Shown: positions 20,845 through 30,025, numbered from the stretch's first letter. The stretch is DNA of 64,000 nt from Alloalcanivorax marinus (GCF_016906305.1 NZ_JADDOL010000011.1:1-64000); one strand, 5' to 3'. The notes: generated by a model not told the origin, from the sequence alone. A program made the numbers and translations.

Positions 20845-21534
20845 ATGGATGAAACGTCGTCCAGTATGTCGATCCTGTCGCTGGTCACCAATGCGGGGCC
20901 GGTGGTTCAGGTGGTCATGCTGGTGCTGCTGCTGGCATCGCTGATTTCCTGGTACATGATCGTCAACCGCTACCGCGTGCTGGGCCGTGCCCGTCGCGCG
21001 GACAAGGCGTTCGAGGAAAAATTCTGGTCCGGCGAAGACCTCTCCAGCCTTTATAACCAGGTGCGCAAGAAGCCCAACCCGGATTCCGCCAGCGAGGCCG
21101 TGTTCCGTTCCGGTTTCCAGGAGTTCGTGCGGCTCTCCAAGTCCACCCGCGGCCCGGACGCCATCATGGAAGGCGCCCAGCGCGCCATGCGCGTGGCCCT
21201 GCAGCGGGAGCAGTCACGCCTCACCAAGCATCTGCCGTTCCTGGCCACGGTGGGTTCCACCAGCCCCTATATCGGCCTGTTCGGCACCGTCTGGGGCATC
21301 ATGAATTCATTCCGGGCCCTGGCCAACGTGACCCAGGCCACCCTCAGCGTGGTGGCCCCGGGCATCGCCGAGGCGCTGGTGGCCACCGCCATGGGCCTGT
21401 TCGCGGCGATTCCCGCGGTGATGGCCTACAACCGTTTCGCGGCCCAGTCCGAGTCGCTGTTGGGCGACTGCGAGGTGTTCGCCGAGGAGTTCTCCTCGGT
21501 GCTGCACCGCCAGGCCCACGGCCGCGACGCCTGA
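20845..21534 (+). CDS. tolQ: TolQ, inner-membrane proton-channel subunit
   Basis: A 229-residue ExbB/TolQ/MotA-family protein with three membrane helices: about 18-38 (VVQVVMLVLLLASLISWYMI), about 130-155 (FLATVGSTSPYIGLFGTVWG) and about 168-192 (VAPGIAEALVATAMGLFAAI). With TolR it forms the proton-driven stator that energises TolA. It begins directly after the ybgC stop. Confidence 0.97.
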   Translation: MDETSSSMSILSLVTNAGPVVQVVMLVLLLASLISWYMIVNRYRVLGRARRADKAFEEKFWSGEDLSSLYNQVRKKPNPDSASEAVFRSGFQEFVRLSKSTRGPDAIMEGAQRAMRVALQREQSRLTKHLPFLATVGSTSPYIGLFGTVWGIMNSFRALANVTQATLSVVAPGIAEALVATAMGLFAAIPAVMAYNRFAAQSESLLGDCEVFAEEFSSVLHRQAHGRDA

Positions 21535-21550
21535 GCCCCGGAGACGTGCC

Positions 21551-21985
21551 ATGAGTGGTGTACGAGTTCGCAAGCCGCGCAAGATGATGGCCGACATCAA
21601 TGTGGTGCCCTACATCGACGTGATGCTGGTGCTGCTGGTGATCTTCATGGCCACCGCGCCGATGATGACCCAGGGGGTGTCCGTGGACCTGCCCCAGGCG
21701 GACAGCGCGCCGATCCTCAACAACGACGAACCGGTGATGATCACGGTGCGCGCCGACGGCAGCTACCACATCAACGTGGGCGAGGACGGCGGCCGCACCG
21801 CCTCCAGCCTGGACACCGTCAAGGGTCATGTGCTCACCATCCGCAAGCAGAAACCCAAGACCCTGTTCCTGGTGGAAGGTGACCAGAACGTGCCCTATGG
21901 CAAGGTGGTGGTGCTGATGTCCGAGCTGCAGCGGGCCGGGGTGACCAACGTGGGTCTGGTCACGGAGCCGCCGGGGCGTTCATGA
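21551..21985 (+). CDS. tolR: TolR, stator partner of TolQ
   Basis: A 144-residue ExbD/TolR protein: a cytoplasmic start ([12 protein letters not shown]), one membrane helix with the proton-carrying Asp in [18 protein letters not shown] (about 18-36), then a periplasmic domain ending [18 protein letters not shown]. Its stop overlaps the tolA ATG by four bases. Confidence 0.97.
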   Translation: MSGVRVRKPRKMMADINVVPYIDVMLVLLVIFMATAPMMTQGVSVDLPQADSAPILNNDEPVMITVRADGSYHINVGEDGGRTASSLDTVKGHVLTIRKQKPKTLFLVEGDQNVPYGKVVVLMSELQRAGVTNVGLVTEPPGRS

Positions 21986-22851
21986 GCGATCGCGGGGTTG
22001 CCGCCGGCTTCTCGGCGCTGTTGCACCTGGTGGTGCTGGGCCTGATGGTCTTTACCTGGTCCTCGGACCCGGAGCTGCGCCGTCCGCCGGAGATTCCCCC
22101 CCACGTGATGGCCACCGTCATGGAGGAGACCCGCCGCGCCCCGGACGCCAACACCTCGCCGGCGCGGGAGGAGAAGGACCAGAAAGCGGCCCCGGTAAAG
22201 GCGCCGGAACCGAAGCCCGAGCCCAAACCGGAGCCGAAACCGGAGCCCAAGCCAAAACCGAAACCCAAGCCGGAGCCGAAGCCCGAACCCAAGCCGAAGC
22301 CCCAGCCGAAGCCGGAACCCAAACCGAAACCGGAACCCAAGCCCGAGCCGAAGCCCGAGCCCAAACCGGAACCGAAAAAGACGGAGCCGAAAAAAGCCGA
22401 GCCCGAAAAGCCGAAGCCGGAGAAAGCCAAGCCGGCGCCGGAGTTCGAGCAGCCCAGCATGGAAGAGTTGATGGCGGAGGAAGAGCTGGAAATGGCGCGC
22501 AAGAAGCGCGACCAGGTGGCCGAGAACCCGGGCTCCGGCCCGGCGGACAGTGAGGTGACCGAGGAAACCGCCAGCTACGAGGACGCCATCCGCAATGCCA
22601 TTTCCCAGCGCTGGCGGATCCCCGGTAACTACCGCAACCGCAACGACCTGAGCGTGCAGGTGCGGATCCAGGTGATTCCCGGCGGCGAGGTGGTCAATGT
22701 GCAGGTGGCCAAGTCCAGCGGCTACCCGAACTTCGACGATTCGCTGGTCAACGCCGTGCAACTGGCCAGCCCGTTGCCGGTGCCGGATGGCAAACAGTTT
22801 GAACAGTTCCGTACTTTCGTGATCGTTTTCAGTCCCAGGGATGTGCAATGA
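21982..22851 (+). CDS. tolA: TolA with a TonB-like proline-rich spacer
   Basis: A 289-residue TolA. There is one N-terminal membrane helix (about 9-27), a spacer of alternating Lys-Pro/Glu-Pro units (about residues 73-155, DNA 22200-22445), a short charged helix ([17 protein letters not shown]) and the C-terminal domain III (about 190-289) with [17 protein letters not shown] and [19 protein letters not shown]. coli TolA instead has a long Ala/Lys/Glu helix as domain II and about 420 residues. The spacer here resembles TonB and would be a rigid extended rod. It overlaps tolB by four bases. Confidence 0.95.
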   Translation: MSDRGVAAGFSALLHLVVLGLMVFTWSSDPELRRPPEIPPHVMATVMEETRRAPDANTSPAREEKDQKAAPVKAPEPKPEPKPEPKPEPKPKPKPKPEPKPEPKPKPQPKPEPKPKPEPKPEPKPEPKPEPKKTEPKKAEPEKPKPEKAKPAPEFEQPSMEELMAEEELEMARKKRDQVAENPGSGPADSEVTEETASYEDAIRNAISQRWRIPGNYRNRNDLSVQVRIQVIPGGEVVNVQVAKSSGYPNFDDSLVNAVQLASPLPVPDGKQFEQFRTFVIVFSPRDVQ

Positions 22852-24152
22852 TGCGAATTATCAACGTCCGATCCGTCGCCCGCGCCGCCGCCGTCATGGC
22901 TCTGACCATGCTGGCGCTCGGTGCCCGGGCCGAATTGATGATCCAGATCACCGAGGGCCGCGTGGACGCGGTGCCCATCGCGGTGGTGCCTTTCGCCGGG
23001 GCCGCCGACGCCCCGGAAAACATTTCCGATATCGTGCGCGCCGACCTGCACCGCAGCGGCCAGTTCAAAACCCTGGAGCCCGGCGACATGCTCAGCCGGC
23101 CGACCAGCGCCGACCAGCTCAGTTTCCGGGACTTCCGCGTTCTCAATCAGGAGTACGTGGTGGTCGGCAGCATGCAGAAAACCGATTCCGGCGCCTACGA
23201 GGTGCGCTACGGGCTGTACGACGTGGCCCGCGAGAAGCAGCTGATCACCGAGAGCTACCGGCCGCCGGCGTCGCAACTGCGCGACGTGGCCCATGCCATC
23301 TCCGACCGTATCTACGAGGAGCTCACCGGCATCCAGGGCGCGTTTTCCACCAAGATCCTGTACGTGACCTTCAACCGGGGCACCCAGAATCCCTACCAGC
23401 TTCAATACGCCGACGCCGACGGCGCCCGGGTACGCACCATCGTGCGCAGCCGCGAGCCGATCATGAGCCCGTCCTGGTCGCCGGACGGCTCCAAGATCGC
23501 CTATGTGTCGTTCGAGAAGGACGGCCTGCCGAAGATCTACGTGCACGACCTGGCCAGCGCCCAGCGCCGGGTGGTGGCCCAGTACAAAGGCATCAACGGC
23601 GCGCCGGCCTGGTCCCCGGACGGCCAGCGGCTGGCGGTGACCCTGTCCAAGGGTGGCAATCCGGACATCTACAGCCTGGACCTGAACAGCGGTGCCCTGG
23701 AACAGCTCACCGACCACTACGGCATCGACACCGAGCCGCGCTGGATGCCGGACGGGGAACACCTGGTGTTCACCTCCAGCCGCTCCGGCGGGCCGCAGAT
23801 CTACGAGCTCGACATCAATGACAAATCCACCCGCCGGGTGTCGTTCGAGGGGGCCTACAACGCCCGCCCGGACGTGACTCCCGACGGTCGGTATCTGGTT
23901 TATGTGCACCGACGGAACGGCTCGTTCCATGTCGGTGTGCAGGACCTCCAGCGCGGTACGTTCGATATCGTCACAAAGACCGATATGGATGAATCGCCCA
24001 GTGTTGCGCCCAATGGAAGTATGATAATTTACGGGACGCAATACCGGGGTACGGGGGTCCTGCAAGCCGTGTCCATCGACGGGAGAGTGAAGGTGGAGCT
24101 TCCGTCGAAGGAAGGGGAAGTCAGGGAACCGGCCTGGTCGCCGTTCCTCTGA
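22848..24152 (+). CDS. tolB: TolB, periplasmic beta-propeller protein
   Basis: A 434-residue periplasmic protein. The signal peptide is about residues 1-27 ([17 protein letters not shown]), the N-terminal domain about 30-165, and the six-bladed propeller carries repeated [27 protein letters not shown] and [14 protein letters not shown] strands. TolB binds Pal and is released by energised TolA. It lies in the standard place between tolA and pal. Confidence 0.97.
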   Translation: MMRIINVRSVARAAAVMALTMLALGARAELMIQITEGRVDAVPIAVVPFAGAADAPENISDIVRADLHRSGQFKTLEPGDMLSRPTSADQLSFRDFRVLNQEYVVVGSMQKTDSGAYEVRYGLYDVAREKQLITESYRPPASQLRDVAHAISDRIYEELTGIQGAFSTKILYVTFNRGTQNPYQLQYADADGARVRTIVRSREPIMSPSWSPDGSKIAYVSFEKDGLPKIYVHDLASAQRRVVAQYKGINGAPAWSPDGQRLAVTLSKGGNPDIYSLDLNSGALEQLTDHYGIDTEPRWMPDGEHLVFTSSRSGGPQIYELDINDKSTRRVSFEGAYNARPDVTPDGRYLVYVHRRNGSFHVGVQDLQRGTFDIVTKTDMDESPSVAPNGSMIIYGTQYRGTGVLQAVSIDGRVKVELPSKEGEVREPAWSPFL

Positions 24153-24197
24153 ACGGATCTCAGAGTTCCAATACAGGAAATCAATAGGAGTTTTCGT

Positions 24198-24770
24198 ATG
24201 CGTTCGTTCATTAATCCGTTTCTTGCCGTGATTCTTGCTGGTCTGCTGGCGGCGTGTTCCAGCACCCCCACCGAGGAAGATACTTCTTCCACGGACACCA
24301 TGGGTCAGAACACCCAGACCACGCCGACCACTCCGGTCGAGCGTCCCAAGCCGTCCAAGCCGGAAACCAGCTCCATTCCGCTGACCGCGGAAAACTTCCA
24401 TAACCATCCGTCCAACTACGACGGCACCACCGACACCCGGGTGATCTACTTCGCCTTCGACAGCAACACCGTACCGGCGGCCGCGTTCGAAACCCTGCGC
24501 GCCCACGCCAAGTACCTGAAGGAAAACCCGAACGCCAAGGTGCGTCTGGAAGGTCACGCTGACGAGCGCGGCACCCGCGAATACAACGTGGCTCTGTCCG
24601 AGCGTCGTTCCGAAGCCGTTCAGAAGTTCCTGCGCGTGCAGGGCGTGAGCGCTTCCCAGCTGGAAACCGTCGCTTACGGCGAAGAGAAGCCCGCCGCTTT
24701 CGGTCACACCGAAATGGACTGGGCGAAAAACCGTCGCGTGGTACTGAACTACACCGCCGGCCGTCCGTAA
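24198..24770 (+). CDS. pal: Pal, peptidoglycan-associated lipoprotein
   Basis: A 190-residue outer-membrane lipoprotein. The lipobox LLAAC gives Cys20 as the acylated residue. A Ser/Thr/Pro linker (about 21-70) precedes the OmpA-like domain with IYFAFDSNTVP and RLEGHADERGTREYNVALSE (about 120-140), the peptidoglycan diaminopimelate-binding site. A TAGGAG ribosome site sits eight bases before the ATG. The 45-base gap after tolB is the longest in the operon. Confidence 0.97.
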   Translation: MRSFINPFLAVILAGLLAACSSTPTEEDTSSTDTMGQNTQTTPTTPVERPKPSKPETSSIPLTAENFHNHPSNYDGTTDTRVIYFAFDSNTVPAAAFETLRAHAKYLKENPNAKVRLEGHADERGTREYNVALSERRSEAVQKFLRVQGVSASQLETVAYGEEKPAAFGHTEMDWAKNRRVVLNYTAGRP

Positions 24771-24773
24771 CCG

Positions 24774-25565
24774 ATGATGAGCTTCAAGCAGGTATTCAAA
24801 CACGCCACCCTGGCGTTCCTGCTTGCCGGCCCGGCGGTCTGCGCCCAGGCGCAGTCCACCGGGCCCCTGGTCGTGGAGGAGCGTGGCTCCTCCGGCGACC
24901 GGGGTTCGGCGAACCCCGCCACCGCCGGCCAGGGCGGTGACGAGGGCCTCTACGTGCTGATGCAGCAGATCGAGCAGTACCAGCAGCAGATCCAGAACCT
25001 GCAAGGGCAGGTGGAGGAATTGCGCCACGAGCTGGACCGCCTCAAGGCCGCCGAACGCGAGCGCTACCTGGACCTGGATACCCGTATCAACGCTTTGGTC
25101 GATCAGACCAAGAACGCACCTCAAACCGACGCCGAAGCCGGCGACGACGGTGGCAAGAACAGCGCCCCCGCCGACCCGGAAGCGGATCGCGCCGCCTATA
25201 CCGCGGCCCGTGGCAAGCTGCTCGAACGGGATTTCGACGCCGCCGCCACCGCCTTCGAAAACTATCTCAAGGATTTCCCGCAGGGGCAGTTCCGTGCCCA
25301 TGCGCATTTCTGGCTGGGCGAGGTTTACAGCAACCAGAAGACGCCCCAGCTGGACAAGGCCCGCCAGCAGTTCCAGACCGTGGTGGACGAGTACCCCAAC
25401 CACAGTCGCGCGCCGACCAGCCTGTACAAGCTGGCCAGCCTGCAGGCCCAGGCCGGCAACACCTCGGAAGCCAAGGTCACCCTGCACAAGCTGATCAAGC
25501 AGTTCCCGGACGCCTCCGAAGCGGAGATGGCCCAGGCCATGCTCAAGCAGCTCAACGGCGGCTGA
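24774..25565 (+). CDS. cpoB: CpoB (YbgF), Tol-associated periplasmic TPR protein
   Basis: A 263-residue periplasmic protein: a signal peptide (cleavage after about AQAQS, residue 25), a trimerising coiled coil (about 60-105, LMQQIEQYQQQIQNLQGQVE), a linker, and C-terminal TPR units (about 140-263) with FENYLKDFPQGQ and RAHAHFWLGEVYSNQK. CpoB links Tol function to PBP1b and septal peptidoglycan synthesis. Last gene of the tol-pal operon. Confidence 0.95.
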   Translation: MMSFKQVFKHATLAFLLAGPAVCAQAQSTGPLVVEERGSSGDRGSANPATAGQGGDEGLYVLMQQIEQYQQQIQNLQGQVEELRHELDRLKAAERERYLDLDTRINALVDQTKNAPQTDAEAGDDGGKNSAPADPEADRAAYTAARGKLLERDFDAAATAFENYLKDFPQGQFRAHAHFWLGEVYSNQKTPQLDKARQQFQTVVDEYPNHSRAPTSLYKLASLQAQAGNTSEAKVTLHKLIKQFPDASEAEMAQAMLKQLNGG

Positions 25566-25581
25566 CCGCCGTACCCCTGGC

Positions 25582-25607
25582 CGCCCCCGGCCACCTTCCC
25601 GGGGGCG
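25582..25607 (+). other. GC hairpin after cpoB
   Basis: CGCCCCCGG (25582-25590) pairs with CCGGGGGCG (25599-25607) over an eight-base loop. No T-run follows. It is a plausible 3'-end structure of the tol-pal transcript rather than a canonical terminator. Confidence 0.4.
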
Positions 25608-25655
25608 ACCGCACCGGGTAGAATCCCCGGCCCAGTCCCCAAGCCCGGAATCACC

Positions 25656-26297
25656 GTGGAACTGCGCGTCACCGAAATTTTCCATTCCCTGCAGGGCGAA
25701 GCCCGCACCGTGGGCCGTCCCACCGTCTTCGTACGTCTGACCGGCTGCCCCCAGCGCTGCGTCTGGTGCGACACCGAATACGCCTTTCAGGGCGGCGAGA
25801 AGCGCTCCCTGGACGATATTCTCGACCAGGTGGCCGGCCACGGCGCCCACTACGTCACCGTCACCGGCGGCGAGCCCCTGGCCCAGCCCAACTGCCTGCC
25901 GCTGCTCACCGCGCTCTGTGATCGGGGCCACGAGGTGAGCCTGGAAACCGGCGGCGCCATGGACATCGCGCCGGTGGACGAGCGCGTCTCCGTGGTCATG
26001 GACCTGAAGGCGCCCGGCTCCGGCGAGCAACACAACAACCGGCTGGACAACATCCCGCACCTGCGCCCCCACCACCAGGTGAAGTTCGTGCTCGCCGACC
26101 GGCGGGACTATGATTGGGCACGCTTCATGCTGGACCAGCACCAACTGGCGGCGCGCGTCTCCGACGTGCTGTTCTCGCCGGTGCACGGCCAGCTGAGCGG
26201 CGCCGACCTGGCCGACTGGATCGTCGCCGACCGCCTGCCGGTGCGCTTCCAGCTGCAACTGCACAAACTGCTCTGGAACGACGCCCGCGGCCGTTGA
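25656..26297 (+). CDS. queE: 7-carboxy-7-deazaguanine synthase QueE
   Basis: A 213-residue radical-SAM enzyme that makes 7-carboxy-7-deazaguanine for queuosine. The cluster-binding motif is CPQRCVWC (C-x3-C-x2-C, about 32-39), preceded by [16 protein letters not shown], the QueE substrate-loop signature. [10 protein letters not shown] follows. The start is GTG at 25656. It pairs with queC downstream; queD is not in the window. Confidence 0.95.
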   Translation: MELRVTEIFHSLQGEARTVGRPTVFVRLTGCPQRCVWCDTEYAFQGGEKRSLDDILDQVAGHGAHYVTVTGGEPLAQPNCLPLLTALCDRGHEVSLETGGAMDIAPVDERVSVVMDLKAPGSGEQHNNRLDNIPHLRPHHQVKFVLADRRDYDWARFMLDQHQLAARVSDVLFSPVHGQLSGADLADWIVADRLPVRFQLQLHKLLWNDARGR

Positions 26298-26337
26298 GCC
26301 GCTTGACGCGCCTGCACAGCCAAACAGGAGAATCGCC

Positions 26338-27006
26338 ATGAACACCGCCGTGGTGCTGCTTTCCGGTGGCCTGGACTCGGCCACCTGCCTGGCCATTGCC
26401 CGCCACCAGGGCTATCGCTGCCACACCATCGCCTTCGACTACGGCCAGCGCACCCGCTCGGAGCTGGACGCCGCCGCCCGGGTCTCCAGGACGCTGGGCG
26501 CCGAATCCCACCGGGTCATCGAACTGGGCCTGGGCAGCATCGGCGGCTCGGCGCTCACCGATCACGCCATCGAGGTGCCGGAGGAGGGCGGCGAGGGCAT
26601 TCCGGTGACCTATGTGCCCGCCCGCAATACCGTGTTCCTGTCCCTGGCCCTGGGCCTGGCCGAGGTGGTGGACGCCAGTGCCATCTATATTGGCGTCAAC
26701 GCGGTGGACTACTCCGGCTACCCGGACTGCCGGCCCGAGTTCATCGACGCCTTCCAGACCCTGGCGGGGCTGGCCACCAAGGCCGGCGTGGAGGGCCACC
26801 CCATCGAGATCGCCACGCCCCTGATGCACCTCTCCAAGGCCGACATCATCCGCCGGGGCACCGAACTGGGCCTGGACTACGGCCTCACCGTGTCCTGCTA
26901 CCAGGCCGACGCCGACGGCCGCGCCTGCGGTCGCTGCGACAGCTGCCGCCTGCGCCGCCAGGGCTTCGAGGAGGCATTGATCAAAGATCCAACGATCTAT
27001 CAGTGA
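26338..27006 (+). CDS. queC: 7-cyano-7-deazaguanine synthase QueC
   Basis: A 222-residue ATP-dependent enzyme that converts CDG to preQ0. The PP-loop [15 protein letters not shown] is at residues 7-21, and the C-terminal zinc site is formed by [17 protein letters not shown] (about 190-207). AGGAG precedes the ATG. With queE it forms a two-gene queuosine operon ending just before the tRNA-Lys gene. Confidence 0.97.
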   Translation: MNTAVVLLSGGLDSATCLAIARHQGYRCHTIAFDYGQRTRSELDAAARVSRTLGAESHRVIELGLGSIGGSALTDHAIEVPEEGGEGIPVTYVPARNTVFLSLALGLAEVVDASAIYIGVNAVDYSGYPDCRPEFIDAFQTLAGLATKAGVEGHPIEIATPLMHLSKADIIRRGTELGLDYGLTVSCYQADADGRACGRCDSCRLRRQGFEEALIKDPTIYQ

Positions 27007-27042
27007 TCCGGCCCCGATCGAGAAAAAATTCCGCCTCAACCC

Positions 27043-27070
27043 TTGTCATCCGGAAATAAATCCGTATTAT
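27043..27070 (+). promoter_or_regulatory. Sigma-70 promoter for tRNA-Lys
   Basis: TTGTCA (27043-27048), a 16-base spacer and TATTAT (27065-27070), 16 bases upstream of the tRNA. The AT-rich spacer and position fit a tRNA promoter. Confidence 0.65.
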
Positions 27071-27086
27071 TTGCGCCTCGTTCGAC

Positions 27087-27162
27087 GGGTCGTTAGCTCA
27101 GTTGGTAGAGCAGTTGGCTTTTAACCAATTGGTCGATGGTTCGAGCCCATCACGACCCACCA
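27087..27162 (+). tRNA. tRNA-Lys (TTT)
   Basis: A 76-base cloverleaf including encoded CCA. The acceptor GGGTCGT pairs with ACGACCC, the D-arm contains AGCTCAGTTGGTAGAGC, the anticodon loop CTTTTAA shows TTT, and the T-loop GGTTCGAGCC is canonical. A promoter precedes it and a terminator follows, so it is a single-gene unit. Confidence 0.97.
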
Positions 27163-27171
27163 AACCCCGAA

Positions 27172-27197
27172 AAAGCCCGCCTCCGGCGGGCTTTTTT
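27172..27197 (+). terminator. Intrinsic terminator after tRNA-Lys
   Basis: GCCCGCC (27175-27181), loop TCC, GGCGGGC (27185-27191) followed by six Ts, flanked by an A-run upstream. Ten bases after the tRNA. Confidence 0.9.
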
Positions 27198-27265
27198 CGT
27201 TGGCGGCCCGCGCGGGTTCAGCGCCCGAGCCGCTCCCCGGCCTCCCTGCCGCATCATCCTTATCG

Positions 27266-27313
27266 GCACCCTCCATCGCACCCCCTCCACCGCACCCTCC
27301 ATCGCACCCCCTC
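27266..27313. repeat. 22-bp direct repeat of GCACC-containing units upstream of the nas promoter
   Basis: The 22 bases at 27266-27287 recur exactly at 27292-27313 (period 26). Each copy carries two GCACC pentamers and a further GCACC lies at 27317, all on the same strand. GCACC is the NtrC half-site core, but no classic facing pair is seen. The location 90-140 bases before a sigma-54-like promoter is where an enhancer would be. Confidence 0.45.
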
Positions 27314-27404
27314 GGCGCACCATGCCACCGCACGCCGCCCCGTTTTGGCGCAGCCCTCCCGGCCCTTCGCCGCCTGATGGCGGGCCAGGGCCCGTTTCGG
27401 GGGC

Positions 27405-27420
27405 TGGCATGGAACTTGAA
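27405..27420 (+). promoter_or_regulatory. Sigma-54-type (-24/-12) promoter for the nas operon
   Basis: TGGCATGGAACTTGAA matches the consensus TGGCACG-N4-TTGCA with the exact GG-N10-GC spacing; the -12 C is A here. It predicts transcription from about 27430, just before the leader hairpins. It is consistent with NtrC control of assimilatory nitrate genes. Confidence 0.55.
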
Positions 27421-27444
27421 TAACCTCTGTGGAGTTCATGATTC

Positions 27445-27538
27445 GCGGGGCCGGCCGACGCAGGCCGGTCCCGCCCACAAGTTGCGGGTAAACGAGCAAA
27501 GGCGCTCACCACGGGAACGTGGTGGGCGCTTTTTTTTG
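27445..27538 (+). promoter_or_regulatory. NasT/ANTAR-type antitermination leader of the nas operon
   Basis: Three stem-loops are visible. Hairpin 1 (27445-27474) has a 12-bp stem with a six-base loop GACGCA. Hairpin 2 (27494-27507) is GAGC/GCTC with hexaloop AAAGGC, giving the A1 and G4 that ANTAR proteins recognise. The terminator (27502-27538) is GCGCTCACCACG/CGTGGTGGGCGC with loop GGAA and eight Ts. Hairpin 2 uses 27504-27507, which are also in the terminator's left arm, so the two are mutually exclusive. Known NasR/NasT leaders work this way. Hairpin 1 has G instead of A at loop position 1. Confidence 0.65.
27502..27538 (+). terminator. Attenuator terminator in the nas leader
   Basis: A perfect 12-bp stem (one G-T pair) at 27502-27513 and 27518-27529, tetraloop GGAA, then a run of eight Ts, 35 bases ahead of the first structural gene. 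A full terminator inside a leader implies conditional read-through. Confidence 0.88.
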
Positions 27539-27572
27539 CCGATCGCAAAAAGCTCATTGATAGGAGGAAACC

Positions 27573-28973
27573 ATGCGCAAGGCCCGTTTTTGCAAACGCT
27601 TCGCCCCTGGCCGGTGGCTGACCCGGCTGGCGGTGGTGAGTCTGACGGTGCTGAGCAGCGCCGGCCTGTCCGCCGCCGAGCCCGCCATCGGCTGGCCGGA
27701 GAAGCCTCAGTTGACGCTGGGTTTCATCAAGCTCACCGACATGGCGCCGTTGGCGGTGGCCTACGAGAAAGGGTTTTTCGAGGACGAAGGGCTTTATGTC
27801 TCGCTGAAGGCCCAGGCCAATTGGAAGGTGCTTCTCGACGGGGTCATCGATGGGCGGCTCGACGGCGCCCACATGCTCGCCGGCCAGCCGCTGGCCGCCA
27901 CCATCGGCTATGGCACCAAGGCGCCGATCATCACCGCGTTCAGCATGGATCTGAACGGCAACGGCATCACCGTGGCCAATTCGGTGTGGGCGGAGATGAA
28001 GAAGAACACCGAGCACCGGGACGGCAAGCCGGTGCATCCGATCAGCGCCGGGGCCCTGAAGCCGGTGGTGAAGGCGTACCGGGACCGGGGCGAGCCGTTC
28101 AAGATGGGCATGGTGTTCCCGGTCTCCACGCACAATTACGAGCTGCGCTACTGGCTCGCCGCCGGTGGCATCCACCCGGGGTTCTACGCGCCCGCCAAAG
28201 GCGACACCTCCGGTCAGCTTCAGGCCGAGGTGCTGCTGTCGGTGACGCCGCCCCCGCAAATGCCGGCCACCCTGGAGGCCGGCACCATCCACGGCTATTG
28301 CGTGGGCGAACCCTGGAACCAGCAGGCGGTGTTCAAGGGCGTGGGCGTGCCGGTGATCACCGATTACGAAATCTGGAAAAACAATCCGGAAAAAGTGTTC
28401 GGCGTCAGCGAAGCCTGGGCCCGTCAGTACCCCAACACCCATGCCCGTCTGATCAAGGCGCTGATCCGCGCCGCCAAGTGGCTGGACGAGAACGACAACG
28501 CCAACCGTCCCGAGGCGGTCCGGATCCTCGCCAAAAGCGAATACGTGGGCGCCGACGAGGCGGTGATCGCCAATTCCATGACCGGCACTTTTGAATACGA
28601 AAAAGGGGACGAGCGGCCGATCCCGGATTTCAACGTGTTCTTCCGCCACAACGCCACCTACCCCTACTACTCCGACGCCATCTGGTATCTCACCCAGATG
28701 CGGCGCTGGGGCCAGATCCCGGAGCAAAAGGACGATGACTGGTACCGGGAGACGGCGCGCCGGGTGTACCGCCCGGACATCTATGCGGTGGCCGCCCGGG
28801 CGTTGATCGAGGAAGGCCGGATGCAGGCCTCGGACTTCCCGGATTTCGACCGCGAGGACGGGTTCAAGCCGCCCCAGTCCGGCTTCATCGACGGCATCAC
28901 CTACGACGGCCGTCACCCCAATGCCTATCTCGAACAATTCCCCATCGGTCTGAAAGCCGACCAGCGCCTGTAG
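27573..28973 (+). CDS. nrtA: Nitrate ABC transporter substrate-binding protein (NrtA/CmpA family)
   Basis: A 466-residue periplasmic binding protein. The signal peptide ends at about residue 36 ([11 protein letters not shown]). The mature protein begins [21 protein letters not shown], followed by [20 protein letters not shown], typical of NrtA/CmpA nitrate/bicarbonate-binding proteins; [12 protein letters not shown] is also conserved. TAGGAGG precedes the ATG. As the first gene after the attenuator and in operon with nitrate and nitrite reductases, nitrate (or nitrite) is the likely ligand. Confidence 0.92.
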   Translation: MRKARFCKRFAPGRWLTRLAVVSLTVLSSAGLSAAEPAIGWPEKPQLTLGFIKLTDMAPLAVAYEKGFFEDEGLYVSLKAQANWKVLLDGVIDGRLDGAHMLAGQPLAATIGYGTKAPIITAFSMDLNGNGITVANSVWAEMKKNTEHRDGKPVHPISAGALKPVVKAYRDRGEPFKMGMVFPVSTHNYELRYWLAAGGIHPGFYAPAKGDTSGQLQAEVLLSVTPPPQMPATLEAGTIHGYCVGEPWNQQAVFKGVGVPVITDYEIWKNNPEKVFGVSEAWARQYPNTHARLIKALIRAAKWLDENDNANRPEAVRILAKSEYVGADEAVIANSMTGTFEYEKGDERPIPDFNVFFRHNATYPYYSDAIWYLTQMRRWGQIPEQKDDDWYRETARRVYRPDIYAVAARALIEEGRMQASDFPDFDREDGFKPPQSGFIDGITYDGRHPNAYLEQFPIGLKADQRL

Positions 28974-28996
28974 CGCGGCGGCGATAGGAGAGTGAG

Positions 28997-29998
28997 ATGA
29001 CTTCGATCAGCCGGCAAACCGGACTCAAGCCCTGGCTCAGGCTCGTCGGCGGCGGGCACCGGGCGGTGTTCCCGCGGGCACTGGGCAATGTTCTGCTGGT
29101 GCCGCTGGCCGGCATCGCCGTGTTCCTGCTGCTGTGGGCCCTGGCGGCGCCGCGCATCCATACTTCGCTGGGGGCCTTCCCCGGGCCGCTGGATGTGTGG
29201 GGGCAGGGCGCCGCCCTGCTCGAGGAGCACGCCGCGGAGCGCCGCGAGGAACAGGCCTTCTACGAGCGGCAGCGCGCCCGCAACGCGGAGCGGCAGGCGA
29301 TGGATCCGTCCTACCAGCCCAGGCTCTTCCCCTACACCGGCAGCCCCACCTTTATCGACCAGATCCTCACCAGCCTGATGACGGTGACCGCCGGCTTCGT
29401 GCTGGCCTCTCTTCTGGCCATTCCCCTGGGCATTCTGATCGGCCTGAGCCGCACCCTGTATCGCGCCTTCAACCCGGTGATCCAGTTGCTCAAGCCGGTG
29501 TCGCCGCTGGCCTGGCTGCCCCTGGTGACGATGGTGGTGAGCGCCGTCTACGTCAGCCAGGACCCGCTGGTGCCCAAGTCGTTCATCACCTCCATGGTCA
29601 CGGTGATGCTGTGCTGCCTGTGGCCCACGGTGATCAATACCGCCGTGGGCGTGGCCGGCGTCGACGCCGATCTCAACAACGTGAGCCGGGTGCTGCGGCT
29701 GGGCTGGACCACCCATGTGCGCACCATCGTGCTGCCGTCCGCCATGCCGATGATGTTCGCCGGCCTGCGCACCTCCCTGGGGATCGCCTGGATGGTGCTG
29801 ATCGCGGCGGAAATGCTGGCGCAGAGCCCGGGGCTGGGCAAGTTCGTCTGGGACCAGTTTCAAAACGGCAGCTCCGATTCGCTGAGCCGGATCATGGTGG
29901 CGGTGATCACCATCGGCGCCATCGGCTTTCTGCTCGACCGGCTGATGCTGGCGGCGCAGAGCCTGGCGTCCTGGGACAAATCCACGGATCTGCGCTGA
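28997..29998 (+). CDS. nrtB: Nitrate ABC transporter permease
   Basis: A 333-residue inner-membrane permease of the NrtB/SsuC class with about six membrane helices and the EAA-type loop RVLRLGWTTHVRTIVLPSAM (about 233-252). Compared with compact NrtB proteins it has a charged stretch after the first helix (about residues 75-115, EEHAAERREEQAFYERQRAR) expected in the periplasm. The GATAGGAG site precedes the ATG. It works with the binding protein upstream and the ATPase downstream. Confidence 0.92.
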   Translation: MTSISRQTGLKPWLRLVGGGHRAVFPRALGNVLLVPLAGIAVFLLLWALAAPRIHTSLGAFPGPLDVWGQGAALLEEHAAERREEQAFYERQRARNAERQAMDPSYQPRLFPYTGSPTFIDQILTSLMTVTAGFVLASLLAIPLGILIGLSRTLYRAFNPVIQLLKPVSPLAWLPLVTMVVSAVYVSQDPLVPKSFITSMVTVMLCCLWPTVINTAVGVAGVDADLNNVSRVLRLGWTTHVRTIVLPSAMPMMFAGLRTSLGIAWMVLIAAEMLAQSPGLGKFVWDQFQNGSSDSLSRIMVAVITIGAIGFLLDRLMLAAQSLASWDKSTDLR

Positions 29999-30025
29999 AC
30001 CCGCCGTGCAAGAGGAACCCTTGTC

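Noticed and set aside
22200-22445. Apparent tandem repeat or CRISPR-like array
   Set aside because: It is the KP/EP coding repeat of tolA with no spacer-repeat structure. No CRISPR array was seen anywhere in the window.
25566-25655. preQ1 riboswitch before queE
   Set aside because: The gap is GC-rich and only 90 bases, with two simple hairpins and no A-rich tail or H-type pseudoknot pattern.
22722-26396. 1224-codon frame antisense to tolB-pal-cpoB-queE
   Set aside because: A shadow of codon bias; the sense genes are certain.
27172-27197. tRNA-Lys terminator considered as an attachment site of an integrated element
   Set aside because: There is no integrase, no repeat of the tRNA 3' end downstream and the following operon is metabolic.
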